Assembly (NCBI RefSeq): GCF_003952165.1
Contig: NZ_RXFT01000004.1
Coordinates: 186,001-250,000, forward strand
DNA length: 64,000 nt
Direction of reading: 5' to 3'
DNA from: Variovorax guangxiensis
GTDB lineage: Bacteria; Pseudomonadota; Gammaproteobacteria; Burkholderiales; Burkholderiaceae_C
Of the stretch, positions 1-8,758 are shown piece after piece. Under the pieces are notes generated by a model. It had not been told where the DNA came from and ran no database searches. It was given only the letters and a program-made list of their open reading frames with translations. Each line of letters begins with the position of its first letter. Position 1 is the stretch's first letter. The position numbers were made by a program, and so were the translations under genes.

Positions 1-2
1 GC

Positions 3-470
3 CTAATCGCCGCGCTCGCCCCCTTATTCGCTCTTTTGGCCGCGGCCTCGCTGCCGGCACTGGCGGCCGAGTACGGCAAGCATCCGTTCTATCTCCACGC
101 CTTGTCCGACCTGCGCACCGCGGCCTGGAAGGTGGAGCACCGCCGCCCCGAGGACGGGCAGGTCTCGCGCGACGAGCAGGTGGTGATCGACGAGATCCAC
201 GCCGCCATCGGCGACCTGCAGCACGCCGCATGGCTCGACGGCAAGCCCGTCGAATGGCGCGAGCCCACCGATGCATGGCTGCCGCGCGAGGGCCGCCTGC
301 ACGCGGCGGTCGACCTGTTGCGCAAGGTGCATTCCGATGTGGCGCGCGAGGAGGACGACCCGCGCTCGCGGCCGTATCAGCAGCGCGGCCTCGAGCATGT
401 CGACCTCGCGCTTTCCACCGCGCAGCACGCCATCGGCGACGTGCGCCGCCACGATCTGCGCAGGGAGTGA
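3..470 (+). CDS. Exported protein of unknown function, 5' end cut by window
   Basis: The reading frame is open from the first bases and ends in TGA at 468-470. The visible N-terminus is a hydrophobic Leu/Ala-rich stretch ending in ALAAEYG, which looks like the end of a signal peptide, so the mature protein (about 135 residues) should be periplasmic. It is rich in His, Arg, Asp and Glu and looks helical; two segments (around LSDLRTAAW and LRKVHSDVA) could be related helices. The gene lies 44 bases before the DUF1800 gene on the same strand. I do not recognise the family. The true start lies left of the window; a TTG at 36 is inside the signal peptide and is probably not the start. Confidence 0.6.
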   Translation, partial: LIAALAPLFALLAAASLPALAAEYGKHPFYLHALSDLRTAAWKVEHRRPEDGQVSRDEQVVIDEIHAAIGDLQHAAWLDGKPVEWREPTDAWLPREGRLHAAVDLLRKVHSDVAREEDDPRSRPYQQRGLEHVDLALSTAQHAIGDVRRHDLRRE

Positions 471-514
471 GGGCGGTGCCGGCCGCCGCTGTTTCGCCGA
501 TCTTCTCTTTCCCG

Positions 515-2080
515 ATGCGGCGCGCATCGATGGCGCTTGGCGCCTGCGCGCTGGCGCTGCTCGCGGGCTGCGCAACCCCGCCCGGAGACCATCGGCCGCT
601 GGTTTCGGTGTCGCTGCCTTCGCAGCAAGTGGACGAGGCCACGCGGCTGCGCTGGCTCGACCGCGTGAGCTGGGGCGCCAATGCGAGCAGCGACGCGCAG
701 CTCGCGAAGCGCGGCCTCCCGCTGTGGATGCGCGACCAGCTCAACCCGCGCCCCGCGCCGCTGCCTGCGGCCGCGCAGGCGCAGATCGACGCGATGGAAA
801 TCTCGCGCACGCCGCTCGACCAGCTCGTCACCGGGCTCGACGCGCAGCGCAAGGCGGCCGATGCGCTGCCCGACGAAGACCAGAAGAAGGCCGCGCGGCA
901 GGCCTACCAGCAGCACCTCAACGCGCTGGTGCGCGAGGCCCAGCAGCGCTTCGTGCTGCGCGCCCTCTACTCGCCCAACCAGCTGCAGGAGCAGATGACC
1001 TGGTTCTGGATGAACCACTTCAACGTCAACCTGCGCAAGGACAACATCCGCGCGATGGTGGGCGACTATGAGGAGAACGCCATCCGCCCGCACGCGCTCG
1101 GCAGGTTCCGCGACCTGCTCGGCGCCACGCTGCACCATCCGGCGATGCTGCGCTACCTCGACAACGCGCAGAACGCCGCCAACCGCATCAACGAGAACTA
1201 CGCGCGCGAGCTGATGGAGCTGCACACGCTGGGCGTTGGCGGCGGCTATTCGCAGGCCGACGTGCAGGAGCTGGCACGCGTGCTCACCGGCGTGGGCGTG
1301 AGCTACCAGCCGCTCGATGCGCCGCCGCCGAACGTGCGGCCCAACCTACGCGCCGACTACGTGCGCAAGGGCCTCTTCGAGTTCAACCCGAACCGCCACG
1401 ACTACGGGCCGAAGACGCTGCTGGGACAGCCCATCCAGAGCCGCGGGCTGGCCGAGGCCGACGAGGCGCTCGACCGCCTCGCGCGCGCGCCGGCCACCGC
1501 GCGCTTCGTCTCGCGCAAGCTCGCCGTGTACTTCGTCTCCGACGATCCGCCGCAGGCGCTTGTCGACCGCATGGCTGCAGCCTTCACGCGCAGCGACGGC
1601 GACATCGCCATCACGCTGAAGGCTCTGTTCGAGTCGCCCGAGTTCTCGGCTTCGCTGGGCCGCAAGTTCCGCGACCCGGTGCACTACGTGATGGCCGGCG
1701 TGCGCCTCGCGTACGACGACCGCGTGGTCACCAACGTGAACCCGATGCTCGGCTGGATCAACCGCATGGGCGAGCAGCTCTACGGCCACGAGACGCCCGA
1801 CGGCTATCCGCTCAACGAGGCCGCATGGGCGAGCGCGGGGCAGATGAACACCCGCTTCGAGATCGCGCGCGCCATCGGCGCGAACGGCACGGTGCTGTTC
1901 CGCGCGGACGACAAGGCACCGCTGGAGAAGCCCGCCTTTCCCCCGCTGTCCGATTCGCGCGCGGTGCGCACGATGCAGGGCAGCATGAGCGCGGACACGC
2001 GCGAGGCACTGGCGCAGGCGAAGAACCCGCAGGAATGGAACACCTTCCTGCTGGCCTCGCCCGAGCTGATGCGCCGCTGA
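515..2080 (+). CDS. DUF1800 family lipoprotein
   Basis: A 521-residue protein of the DUF1800 family. Although the frame is open further upstream, I chose the ATG at 515 because it gives a proper lipoprotein signal: a hydrophobic stretch ending in the lipobox LAGC with Cys19. Family-typical stretches are visible, such as RMTWFWMNHFNVN-like text about 150 residues in, NENYARELMELHTLG, and the C-terminal GYPLNEAAW. Genes of this family nearly always precede a DUF1501 gene, as here. The pair's function is unproven; envelope export or surface assembly is a common guess. Expected location is membrane-anchored in the periplasm. Confidence 0.85.
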   Translation: MRRASMALGACALALLAGCATPPGDHRPLVSVSLPSQQVDEATRLRWLDRVSWGANASSDAQLAKRGLPLWMRDQLNPRPAPLPAAAQAQIDAMEISRTPLDQLVTGLDAQRKAADALPDEDQKKAARQAYQQHLNALVREAQQRFVLRALYSPNQLQEQMTWFWMNHFNVNLRKDNIRAMVGDYEENAIRPHALGRFRDLLGATLHHPAMLRYLDNAQNAANRINENYARELMELHTLGVGGGYSQADVQELARVLTGVGVSYQPLDAPPPNVRPNLRADYVRKGLFEFNPNRHDYGPKTLLGQPIQSRGLAEADEALDRLARAPATARFVSRKLAVYFVSDDPPQALVDRMAAAFTRSDGDIAITLKALFESPEFSASLGRKFRDPVHYVMAGVRLAYDDRVVTNVNPMLGWINRMGEQLYGHETPDGYPLNEAAWASAGQMNTRFEIARAIGANGTVLFRADDKAPLEKPAFPPLSDSRAVRTMQGSMSADTREALAQAKNPQEWNTFLLASPELMRR

Positions 2081-2093
2081 GGTTCGGGTTTTT

Positions 2094-2207
2094 CTCCCTC
2101 CCCCGCTGGGGGAGGGCAGGGGTGGGGGCAAGCGGCGCTCAATGAAGCGCTGAGGCTTGACAAGCATTGCCGTGCCCCCATCCCAACCTTCCCCCAAAGG
2201 GGGAAGG
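2094..2207. repeat. Composite GC-rich intergenic palindrome
   Basis: The DUF1800-DUF1501 gap holds two perfect 9-bp hairpins: CCCTCCCCC/GGGGGAGGG at 2096-2116 (3-base loop) and CCTTCCCCC/GGGGGAAGG at 2187-2207 (3-base loop). They are framed by an inverted pair TGGGGGCA (2123-2130) and TGCCCCCA (2173-2180). It resembles the small extragenic repeats common in Comamonadaceae. There is no downstream T-tract on either side that would make it an ordinary terminator. Confidence 0.6.
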
Positions 2208-2242
2208 AGCAAGGCAGGAAGAAAGAAGAAAGGACAACCGTC

Positions 2243-3454
2243 ATGCAACGCAGAGAAATCCTGAAGCTCGCAGCCGCCGCACCGTTCGCAGGCACCGCCG
2301 CCAAGGTGATGGCCGCGCCGGCCGCCGAAGGCGCCAAGCTGCTGGTCGTGTTCCTGCGCGGCGCCTACGACTGCTGCAACCTGCTCGTGCCCACGGCCAG
2401 CGACTTCTACTACGCCTCGCGTCCCAACATCGCCATCGCACGGCCCGGTTCGCCCAATGGCGCGCTGCCGCTGGACGGCAGCTGGGGCCTGCACCCCGCA
2501 CTGGCTCAGAGCGTGCTGCCGATGTTCCAGCAGAAGCAGGCGTCCTTCGTCGCCTTCGCGGGCACCGACGACCTCACGCGCAGCCACTTCGAGACGCAGG
2601 ACTCCATCGAGCTCGGCCAGGCGCTCGACAAGCGCCGCGACTACCGCTCGGGCTTTCTCAACCGGCTGGCCGGCGTGCTCGGCGCGGGGCCCGTCACCGA
2701 CGTGTCGCCCATCGCCTTCACCGACCAGTTGCCGATCTCGATGCGCGGCAACGCCAAGGCCGCCAACATGGCGCTGGCCGGCAATGCGCGCTCGGGCATC
2801 GACGCGCGGCAGAGCCAGGTCATCGCGTCCATGTACCGCAATACCACGCTGGCCCAGCCGGTGGCCGAGGGCTTCCAGGTGCGCGACGAAGTCATGCGCG
2901 CGGTGCAGGCCGAGATGGACGCCGCCAGCCGCAATGCCATGACCGCCAAGGGCTTCGAGCTGGTGGCGCGCCGCATGGCGCTGCTGATGCGCGACCGCTT
3001 CGACCTCGGCTTCGTCGACGTCGGCGGCTGGGACACCCACGTGGGGCAGGGCGGCGCCACCGGCTACCTCGCCAACCGTTTTGAAGAACTGGGCCGCGGC
3101 GTGGCCGGCTTCGTGCAGGAGATGGGCGACGACGCCTGGCGCCAGACGGTCGTGGTCGTCATCAGCGAGTTCGGCCGTACCTTCCGCGAAAACGGCAACC
3201 GCGGCACCGACCACGGCCACGGCACCGTCTACTGGGTGCTCGGCGGCGGCCTCTCGGCGCAGGCCGGCGGGCGTGTGGTGGGCGAGCAGCAGGCGCTGAC
3301 GCAGGCGACGCTGTTCCAGAACCGCGACTATCCGGTGCTCAACGAGTACCGGGCGGTGTTCGGCGGGTTGTTCCAGCGGATGTACGGGCTGTCGCCGGCG
3401 CAGCTGGGGAGGGTGTTCGAGGGCGTGGCGCCGAAGGACTTGCGGCTCGTCTAG
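2243..3454 (+). CDS. DUF1501 family protein, probable Tat substrate
   Basis: A 403-residue DUF1501 protein, of the fold related to alkaline-phosphatase/sulfatase-type enzymes. The N-terminus reads MQRREILKLAAAAPF, with Arg3-Arg4 followed by a hydrophobic Ala-rich segment and a likely cleavage site near AAPAAE, which fits a twin-arginine signal. Metal-site-like motifs occur later: FVDVGGWDTH and GTDHGHGT. It follows the DUF1800 gene and is presumed its functional partner. The ATG at 2243 is preceded by a purine-rich stretch (GAAAGGA). No substrate is known for the family. Confidence 0.88.
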   Translation: MQRREILKLAAAAPFAGTAAKVMAAPAAEGAKLLVVFLRGAYDCCNLLVPTASDFYYASRPNIAIARPGSPNGALPLDGSWGLHPALAQSVLPMFQQKQASFVAFAGTDDLTRSHFETQDSIELGQALDKRRDYRSGFLNRLAGVLGAGPVTDVSPIAFTDQLPISMRGNAKAANMALAGNARSGIDARQSQVIASMYRNTTLAQPVAEGFQVRDEVMRAVQAEMDAASRNAMTAKGFELVARRMALLMRDRFDLGFVDVGGWDTHVGQGGATGYLANRFEELGRGVAGFVQEMGDDAWRQTVVVVISEFGRTFRENGNRGTDHGHGTVYWVLGGGLSAQAGGRVVGEQQALTQATLFQNRDYPVLNEYRAVFGGLFQRMYGLSPAQLGRVFEGVAPKDLRLV

Positions 3455-3520
3455 CGGCGTCGGCTCCAAGGCGGCATGAGCCATGATCCGGGCTGATACA
3501 GGACGGATCGGGAAAGAAAC

Positions 3521-4030
3521 ATGGCCGTGATCGCCGAACACCTGCGAATGTCCGAGCTGCAGCGGCTCGGAGCATCCGCTCCGCTGATGCTGCTGGCTGC
3601 CGGCCAGTGCATCCACGAGGCGTTGCGGGACTCCTGCCTGGGACCGCCGTTCTACGTCTACAACGGCGCGGACGTGCCCGAAGGGCCCACGCTGGTTCCG
3701 CTGTGGGACCACGGCAGCAGGGTCTGCGGCCTCCGGGCAGCGGAGGGCAGCCTGGAGTTCATCGAGTTCAGCATCGAATTGCCTCAGGACTTCGAAAGGG
3801 TTGCCGGCACCGAGCAGGGCTTCTGGACGACGCGCTTCGACTTCCTCTACGAATGCGATCTGTCCGATGAAGTGCTGCGCGACGCCGCCGGAGTGGTCGG
3901 ATTCCGCTTCCTGGAGTGGTACCTGACGGCGAGGGAAGCCTTCGAGGAGCAACTGGGCAGCTTCAGCGCCCATCGGGCGTGGCTTCAGGAGCTGGTCGCC
4001 GGCATCGACCGGGACGCCACTTCAGCCTGA
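3521..4030 (+). CDS. Hypothetical cytoplasmic protein
   Basis: A 169-residue protein with no signal peptide or membrane segment. It has a compact mixed composition with many aromatic and acidic residues (LVPLWDHGSRVCGL, LEFIEFSIELP, FWTTRFDFLYECDL). The layout, a short helical N-terminus followed by a beta-rich core, loosely recalls SMI1/KNR4-like immunity proteins, but no diagnostic motif is present and I do not assign it. It stands alone between the DUF1501 and DTW genes, 66 bases after the former. The ATG at 3521 follows a GGGAAAGAAAC stretch usable as a ribosome binding site. Confidence 0.6.
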   Translation: MAVIAEHLRMSELQRLGASAPLMLLAAGQCIHEALRDSCLGPPFYVYNGADVPEGPTLVPLWDHGSRVCGLRAAEGSLEFIEFSIELPQDFERVAGTEQGFWTTRFDFLYECDLSDEVLRDAAGVVGFRFLEWYLTAREAFEEQLGSFSAHRAWLQELVAGIDRDATSA

Positions 4031-4067
4031 TCACAGGGCGGGCTGCAACACCACCGAGAATCCCCGC

Positions 4068-4796
4068 ATGCCTCACGCCGTTTCCCTTCTTCGCGCCGCA
4101 CGGCTGGCGCGAAGCGCCAAGCCTTTTCTTGCCCGTGGCGGCTTCAAGCGCGAGCGCTGTGCGGGCTGTCGGCTGGTGCCCAGCCACTGCATGTGCGCCA
4201 TCCGCCCGTCGGTCGCAACGCGCGCGGGCGTCTGCCTGATCATGGCGGACATCGAGCCGCTCAAGCCCACCAACACCGGCTGGCTGGTCGCCGACGTGGT
4301 GGCCGACACCTTCGCCTTCGGCTGGGCTCGCACCGAGGTCGACCCTGCACTGCTGGCGCTGCTGAACGACCCGCAATGGCAGCCCTACGTGGTGTTTCCG
4401 GGGCAGTACGCGGAACCGGAGCGTGTGGTGCTGGGCGTCGAGCAGCCCGCTGCGAAGCGCCCGCTCTTCATCCTGTTCGACGCGACCTGGGCCGAGGCGC
4501 GCAAGATGTTCCGCAGGAGCCCGTACCTCGACCGGCTACCGGTGCTGAGCCTTCGCCCGGAGCAGATCACGCAGTACAAGCTGCGCAATTCGGGCCGCGA
4601 AGACCACTTCTGCACCAGCGAGGTCGCCGCGATGTGCCTGAACCTGGCGGGCGAGCATGCGGCAGGGCAAACGCTGGAGGCCTATCTGCCGGTGTTCTCG
4701 CACCACTATCTGCGCGCGAAGAACCAGCAGCCGGTTGAGTGGGACGGTGCCGAGCACCAGCGGCTGCGCGAGGTGGTCGCCGCGCAGGCCTCGTGA
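4068..4796 (+). CDS. DTW-domain tRNA-uridine aminocarboxypropyltransferase
   Basis: A 242-residue DTW-domain protein related to E. coli TapT (YfiP), which transfers the aminocarboxypropyl group of S-adenosylmethionine to a uridine in the tRNA variable loop (acp3U). The signature D-x-T-W is at residues 138-141 (FDATW). An N-terminal Cys cluster (Cys31, Cys34, Cys41, Cys43) fits the usual zinc-binding ribbon. The middle segment LIMADIEPLKPTNTG matches the conserved pre-DTW motif. It converges on the HDOD gene, with only 12 bases between their ends. Family assignment is secure; the exact tRNA target is inferred. Confidence 0.88.
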   Translation: MPHAVSLLRAARLARSAKPFLARGGFKRERCAGCRLVPSHCMCAIRPSVATRAGVCLIMADIEPLKPTNTGWLVADVVADTFAFGWARTEVDPALLALLNDPQWQPYVVFPGQYAEPERVVLGVEQPAAKRPLFILFDATWAEARKMFRRSPYLDRLPVLSLRPEQITQYKLRNSGREDHFCTSEVAAMCLNLAGEHAAGQTLEAYLPVFSHHYLRAKNQQPVEWDGAEHQRLREVVAAQAS

Positions 4797-4808
4797 CGGC
4801 CGCCGTCG

Positions 4809-5639
4809 TCAGGCGATCATCGATTCGAGTTCCGCCGCCAGTTCGCGCGGCGCAGGCATTTCCTGGACGATGTCCTCGGTGATGCCGGCAGCGATGGCCG
4901 ACTGGCTCGGCCAGACGCCGCCCAGATTGCCCAGGTCCACGCCCTGGCGCTCCAGCGCCACGCGCCACACGGCCAGGTGCAGAACGCCGCCGAGTGCGTC
5001 GGCATGCACCGACTTGTCGGGGCTCACGAAGCTCGAAAGCCCGCCGACCAGGTCGGGCGCGAAGCCCCAGCGCTGCGCCAGCGAGGCGCTCACGTCGCCG
5101 TAGTGGTAGCCGAACTCGACCAGTTCCAGCTGCGCGCGCCCCAGCGCCTCGAAGGGATGGAGGGCGTTCAGCGCGGCGATCCGGCCCGGCATCGCCTGGG
5201 CCATGATCAGGTGGCCGATCGCATGCATGCTGCCGGCGGTAAAGGCCAGGTTGGGGTCGACGAGCCGGGTCTTGGAAGCCAGATACCGCGAAGCCGAAGC
5301 CACGCGCAGGCTGTGCGCCCAGAAGGCCGGAAGGCTGACGCCTTCCACCTTCCTGAAGGCGCCCGCCAGGCCCGAACTCACCACCACCGAGCGGATCGCC
5401 GAGAGCCCCAGCATCAGGATCGCGCCCTGGATCGAGGAAATCTTGCGCCGCAGCCCGAAGAGCGGCGAATTGATCATCTGCAGCACCTTGGCCGCCAGCA
5501 CCTGGTCGAGTTCGATGCGGTGAGCGACCGCCGAGAAGGACACGTCGTCGTCCCTCAGCATCTCCATCAGGTCGGAGACCACCCTCGGAACAGTGGGGAG
5601 CGACTCGTCATTGGCAAAGAGTTCGTCGAGTGTCTTCAT
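4809..5639 (-). CDS. HDOD domain-containing protein
   Basis: A 276-residue protein that is almost entirely one HDOD domain, a relative of HD phosphohydrolases lacking the full catalytic metal site. It starts with LPTVPRVVSDLMEML, and ISSIQGAILMLGLSAIRSVV is the typical core. Such proteins act as signalling or scaffold proteins for motility, c-di-GMP or stress responses rather than as enzymes. No receiver or GGDEF domain is attached. It stands alone. The 250-base gap upstream (5640-5891) probably holds both its promoter and that of the DUF4188 gene; I could not pick a clear promoter there. Confidence 0.85.
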   Translation of the reverse strand: MKTLDELFANDESLPTVPRVVSDLMEMLRDDDVSFSAVAHRIELDQVLAAKVLQMINSPLFGLRRKISSIQGAILMLGLSAIRSVVVSSGLAGAFRKVEGVSLPAFWAHSLRVASASRYLASKTRLVDPNLAFTAGSMHAIGHLIMAQAMPGRIAALNALHPFEALGRAQLELVEFGYHYGDVSASLAQRWGFAPDLVGGLSSFVSPDKSVHADALGGVLHLAVWRVALERQGVDLGNLGGVWPSQSAIAAGITEDIVQEMPAPRELAAELESMIA

Positions 5640-5891
5640 GGCGCTGGGGAGGTGTTATGCCTTTGTATGCAATGGATTTTCTCCCGGCGCGCGCCCTGGC
5701 GGGGCCCCGGTTTGCGCCGATCCGTCATTTCTACGGATTCTGGTGGGGAGGGTTTACCCGGCGTAGGCGCATTTGGCACCGCGTACAGGCATTCCGTCGC
5801 ATGGCGGTCGCTGTGGCGAGGGTGCGATGACATAGTCCGGCCGACTTCGCCGCAACCATCAACGAGCCAGAGGACAAGAGGACGCCCCGTC

Positions 5892-6389
5892 ATGATCAAC
5901 AGAGAACGCCTGACCGCCAAGCTGGAAGGGGACTTCGTCGTGTTCCTCATCGGCATGCGCATCAACCAGCCGCTGAAGCTGCACAAATGGCTTCCCGTCG
6001 CGGCCGCCATGCCCCGCATGCTCAAGGAGCTCCAGCAGCAGCCGGAGCGCGGCCTGCTTCACGCCGAGCTGTGGTTCTCGCGCACGATCCTCGTGCTGCA
6101 GTACTGGCGTTCCATGGAACAGCTGCTGGCCTACGCCAAGGACAAGGAGGCCGAGCACCTTCCGGCGTGGAGAGCGTTCAACAAGGCCATCGGCACTGAC
6201 GGCTCAGTAGGCATCTGGCACGAGACCTACGCGGTGTCGCCCGGCACCTACGAGAACATCTACGTCAACATGCCGCCCTTCGGGCTCGGCGGAGCCGGGG
6301 CGCTTCGGAGCGTGGCGGAGGCTAATCGGTCGGCGGCTGCCCGGTTGAGGGCTACGAAGAGCGCCCGCGCCGATCTGCGCCTGCCTTGA
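5892..6389 (+). CDS. DUF4188 domain-containing protein
   Basis: A 165-residue DUF4188 protein. The family is recognised by FVVFLIGMRINQPLKLHKW near the start, WFSRTILVLQYWRSMEQL in the middle and HETYAV with YVNMPPFGLG towards the end. It probably folds as a ferredoxin-like dimeric barrel, as in heme-degrading or monooxygenase-like small proteins, but no function is established. I set the start at the ATG 5892, after a purine-rich stretch, which gives the family-typical N-terminus MINRERLTAKLEGDF. It is divergent from the HDOD gene and has no obvious partner. Confidence 0.8.
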   Translation: MINRERLTAKLEGDFVVFLIGMRINQPLKLHKWLPVAAAMPRMLKELQQQPERGLLHAELWFSRTILVLQYWRSMEQLLAYAKDKEAEHLPAWRAFNKAIGTDGSVGIWHETYAVSPGTYENIYVNMPPFGLGGAGALRSVAEANRSAAARLRATKSARADLRLP

Positions 6390-6518
6390 TGGCTCTTGGC
6401 AATGGCGTTGTGCCGGATTTAACGCGCAAGCGGGCAAGTTCTTGTGGCGCGGTAGCATGGCGTCGATCGCGGCAGACAATGCCCGCCTATGCCCAATTTC
6501 AGATTTCAGGAGAGCCCG

Positions 6519-7037
6519 ATGGCTACCAATAACTCGGCGGCGATATTGGATTTGATAAGGGCAAATGCCCAGAAGCTGCGCGCCGAGCAAGAAGAAGCGA
6601 ATTCCGTCGATTGGTCTGCGCGGCGATCGTGGTGGCAGCAAGAAATCCAGAAACTCTACGGTGACCTTGGCGAAGTCCTGCGTCCTCTGGCGGAGTCCGG
6701 GGATCTGCAAATCAGTCGGCGCCCCCAAACCATCCACGAGGAATCCCTGGGCCAATACGAAACGGAAGCCCTGGAGCTTTCCATCGGGCGGCGAAGCGTC
6801 GTGCTGAAGCCGATTGGCTCCGTGATCATCGGCGGTGTCGGCCGGATCGATCTTCTAGGTCCCGAAGGCACAGCAAGGCTGATCCTGGCGACCCCGGATG
6901 GACAGGGCGACCGGGAGTACAAGACAAACGCGAAGTGGCATGTCACGGCACCGAGCCGGCCCTTGCCGCTTGCGGAGATGGACGACAAGACCTTCCTCGA
7001 ACTCTTTGCCCAGCTCATAGGCATCCGGGGCGAGTAG
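6519..7037 (+). CDS. Unknown protein, first gene of a coupled pair
   Basis: A 172-residue protein with a charged helical N-terminus (ILDLIRANAQKLRAEQEEANS) and a beta-rich second half (SIGRRSVVLKPIGSVIIGGVGRIDLLG). An in-frame ATG exists at 6489, but the ATG at 6519 follows a good AGGAGA site at the right distance, so I start there. The stop TAG overlaps the GTG start of the next gene by one base, so the two are co-translated. Base composition is visibly more AT-rich than the flanks, which suggests acquisition. No family recognised; a partner or regulator of the downstream HEPN-like protein is one possibility. Confidence 0.6.
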   Translation: MATNNSAAILDLIRANAQKLRAEQEEANSVDWSARRSWWQQEIQKLYGDLGEVLRPLAESGDLQISRRPQTIHEESLGQYETEALELSIGRRSVVLKPIGSVIIGGVGRIDLLGPEGTARLILATPDGQGDREYKTNAKWHVTAPSRPLPLAEMDDKTFLELFAQLIGIRGE

Positions 7038-7663
7038 TGCTCTTCTTTCCGAACAGACAGGGCTATCTGGAACCAGAGGCAATCTTCGAGTGGTATCAGA
7101 TGTGTGCCGCGGCCATCGATTCGCATCGGGCAGCGTTCCTCAACTGGCTTTCGAACGGGGCGACCGGCGTTCCTCCCTCGCCGCTTTCTTCCGCGCTGAT
7201 CGGCGGCACACGTGAAGATGTCGTCGAGCATTTCGATCAGGTTGCCAAGGAGCTGGAGCTTTCGTCGGTTCTCTGGCTGGTGACCGCGTGCGAAGGGCGG
7301 TTGAGGGTCGATCTGCGGACACGATTGAAAGACCAGGACTTTCTGGCCACTCGCCTCCAGATTGCGAGAAACGGCCGGGCGCAAGAATTCCTGGTTCCCT
7401 TGGAAGACGAGGGGATCTTCGACGCCTGGAAAGCGTTCATCCGAGGGCATGTCACCGGGCCGCTTCAAGATCAGGCAGTCAATGCGATGGGGTCTGTGAA
7501 GCCTCTCATCGATCTTCGGCACTGGCTGGCGCGTGGCCGCTATTGGCAGACCAAGGTATCGACCACTGCGCAGACGCCGGCGGCCGTCAGGAATGCAGTC
7601 ATCCAGCTTTTCCGCTTGCTCGATCAATGCGCGGCAAAAGCGGGCATCCGTGCGGTGGCGTGA
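7037..7663 (+). CDS. HEPN-like protein of unknown function
   Basis: A 208-residue protein, mostly helical. I start it at GTG 7037, which shares a base with the upstream stop (TAGTG); longer upstream versions only translate the other frame of the preceding gene. Near residue 165 it reads LIDLRHWLARGRYW. This looks like the second active-site helix of HEPN RNases (an R-x4-6-H motif inside a helix), but the catalytic His position carries Arg. That would make it a catalytically altered or inactive HEPN member. The HEPN link is inference from this motif and the helical pattern; the gene could equally be an unrelated helical protein. Confidence 0.5.
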   Translation: MLFFPNRQGYLEPEAIFEWYQMCAAAIDSHRAAFLNWLSNGATGVPPSPLSSALIGGTREDVVEHFDQVAKELELSSVLWLVTACEGRLRVDLRTRLKDQDFLATRLQIARNGRAQEFLVPLEDEGIFDAWKAFIRGHVTGPLQDQAVNAMGSVKPLIDLRHWLARGRYWQTKVSTTAQTPAAVRNAVIQLFRLLDQCAAKAGIRAVA

Positions 7664-7689
7664 AGGCTGATCGGGTGATATGGCTGGAG

Positions 7690-8616
7690 CTATGAATTGC
7701 TCCGGCCCGCAACCGGCGCATGCAGCGCCATCAGCTCCGCCACCCAATCGATGAACACCCGCAGCTTCGCGCTGACATGCCGGTTCGGCGGAAACGCCAC
7801 GTACAGCGGCATCGGGTCGAAGCTCCAGCCCTCGAAGAGCGGCACCAACTCGCCGCTGGGCAGGTGCGCCTTCGCCATGTAGTCGGGCAGCCAGAGCACG
7901 CCCAGGCCTGCCAGCCCCGCTGCGAGATACGCGTTGCCGTCGTCGACCGATAGCACGTACCGCCCCTGCACCTCGATGCGTTCGCCATCGCGGTACATGG
8001 CGTACGGAAAGGTCTTGCCGTTGCGCGACCACAGGAAGCCGACGATGCGGTGGTGCGTATCTTCCAGCTCGCGCGGATCGGAGGGCGTGCCGGCGCGCTC
8101 CAGGTAGCTGGGCGCCGCATACACGCCGAGCTGCAGGTCGCCCACGCGGCGCGCCATGAGCGACTGGTCGGTGAGCTCGCCGCCGCGCACCACGCAATCG
8201 ACGTTCTCGCCGATCAGGTCGACCATGCGGTCGCTCACGCCCATGTCGAGCTGGATGTCGGGGTAGCGCGCGTGGAACGCGGGCAGCGCCGGCACGAGGA
8301 TCATGCGGGCCAGCGGGCTGGGCACGTCCACGCGCAGGCGGCCTCTGGGAGAAGTCGACGCGCCCGAGAGGCTGGTCTCGGCGTCGTCCATGTCCGCCAG
8401 CAGGCGCACCACGCGCTCGTAGTAGGCGGCGCCGTCGGCCGTGAGGCCGACCTTGCGCGTGGTCCGGTTGAGCAGCTTCACGCGCAGCCTCGCTTCGAGC
8501 TGCTGCACCAGCTGGGTCACGCTGGTCTTGCTCGTGTGAAGCGTCTCGGCCGCCTTGGTGAAGCTGCCTGCTTCCACCACGCGGGCGAAGGCCTGCATTG
8601 CGTCGAAACGGTCCAT
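7690..8616 (-). CDS. LysR-family transcriptional regulator
   Basis: A 308-residue LysR regulator. The winged-helix DNA-binding domain is at the N-terminus (MDRFDAMQAFARVVEAGSFTKAAETLHTS), followed by the periplasmic-binding-like effector domain. The ATG at 8616 is preferred over one 39 bases upstream, because AGGAAC lies just before it and the domain begins there. It is divergent from the Rid-family gene, and a 17-bp palindrome sits between them, so it probably controls that gene and itself. The inducer is unknown. The sequence resembles the CrgA/AaeR-type subgroup with the MDRFDAMQAF N-terminus. Confidence 0.88.
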   Translation of the reverse strand: MDRFDAMQAFARVVEAGSFTKAAETLHTSKTSVTQLVQQLEARLRVKLLNRTTRKVGLTADGAAYYERVVRLLADMDDAETSLSGASTSPRGRLRVDVPSPLARMILVPALPAFHARYPDIQLDMGVSDRMVDLIGENVDCVVRGGELTDQSLMARRVGDLQLGVYAAPSYLERAGTPSDPRELEDTHHRIVGFLWSRNGKTFPYAMYRDGERIEVQGRYVLSVDDGNAYLAAGLAGLGVLWLPDYMAKAHLPSGELVPLFEGWSFDPMPLYVAFPPNRHVSAKLRVFIDWVAELMALHAPVAGRSNS

Positions 8617-8640
8617 GGTGCTGTTCCTGAGTTGCCGATT

Positions 8641-8657
8641 GTTTGGATTCCCCAAAC
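8641..8657. promoter_or_regulatory. Candidate LysR operator palindrome
   Basis: GTTTGG, five bases, then CCAAAC forms a perfect 17-bp inverted repeat, 25 bases upstream of the LysR start and about 100 bases upstream of the Rid-family start. A symmetrical TTTGG-CCAAA core in a LysR divergon is the usual position for the regulator's binding site. Binding is inferred. Confidence 0.5.
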
Positions 8658-8758
8658 AGTCATTGTCGGCATTGCCCGTTTATCGGCGAGGCGCGCTTTC
8701 CTAAAGTCCTTTCATTCCATCCATTCACTGATTGAAGAAGAGAGAAAGGAAAGCATCC

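Noticed and set aside
2096-2116. Rho-independent terminator after the DUF1800 gene
   Set aside because: The hairpin is strong but is followed by GGCAGGGG rather than a T-tract.
1346-3973. Very long minus-strand open frame across the DUF1800/DUF1501 genes
   Set aside because: It is low-complexity, Arg/Ala/His-rich text mirroring well-supported genes; typical of antisense frames in GC-rich DNA.
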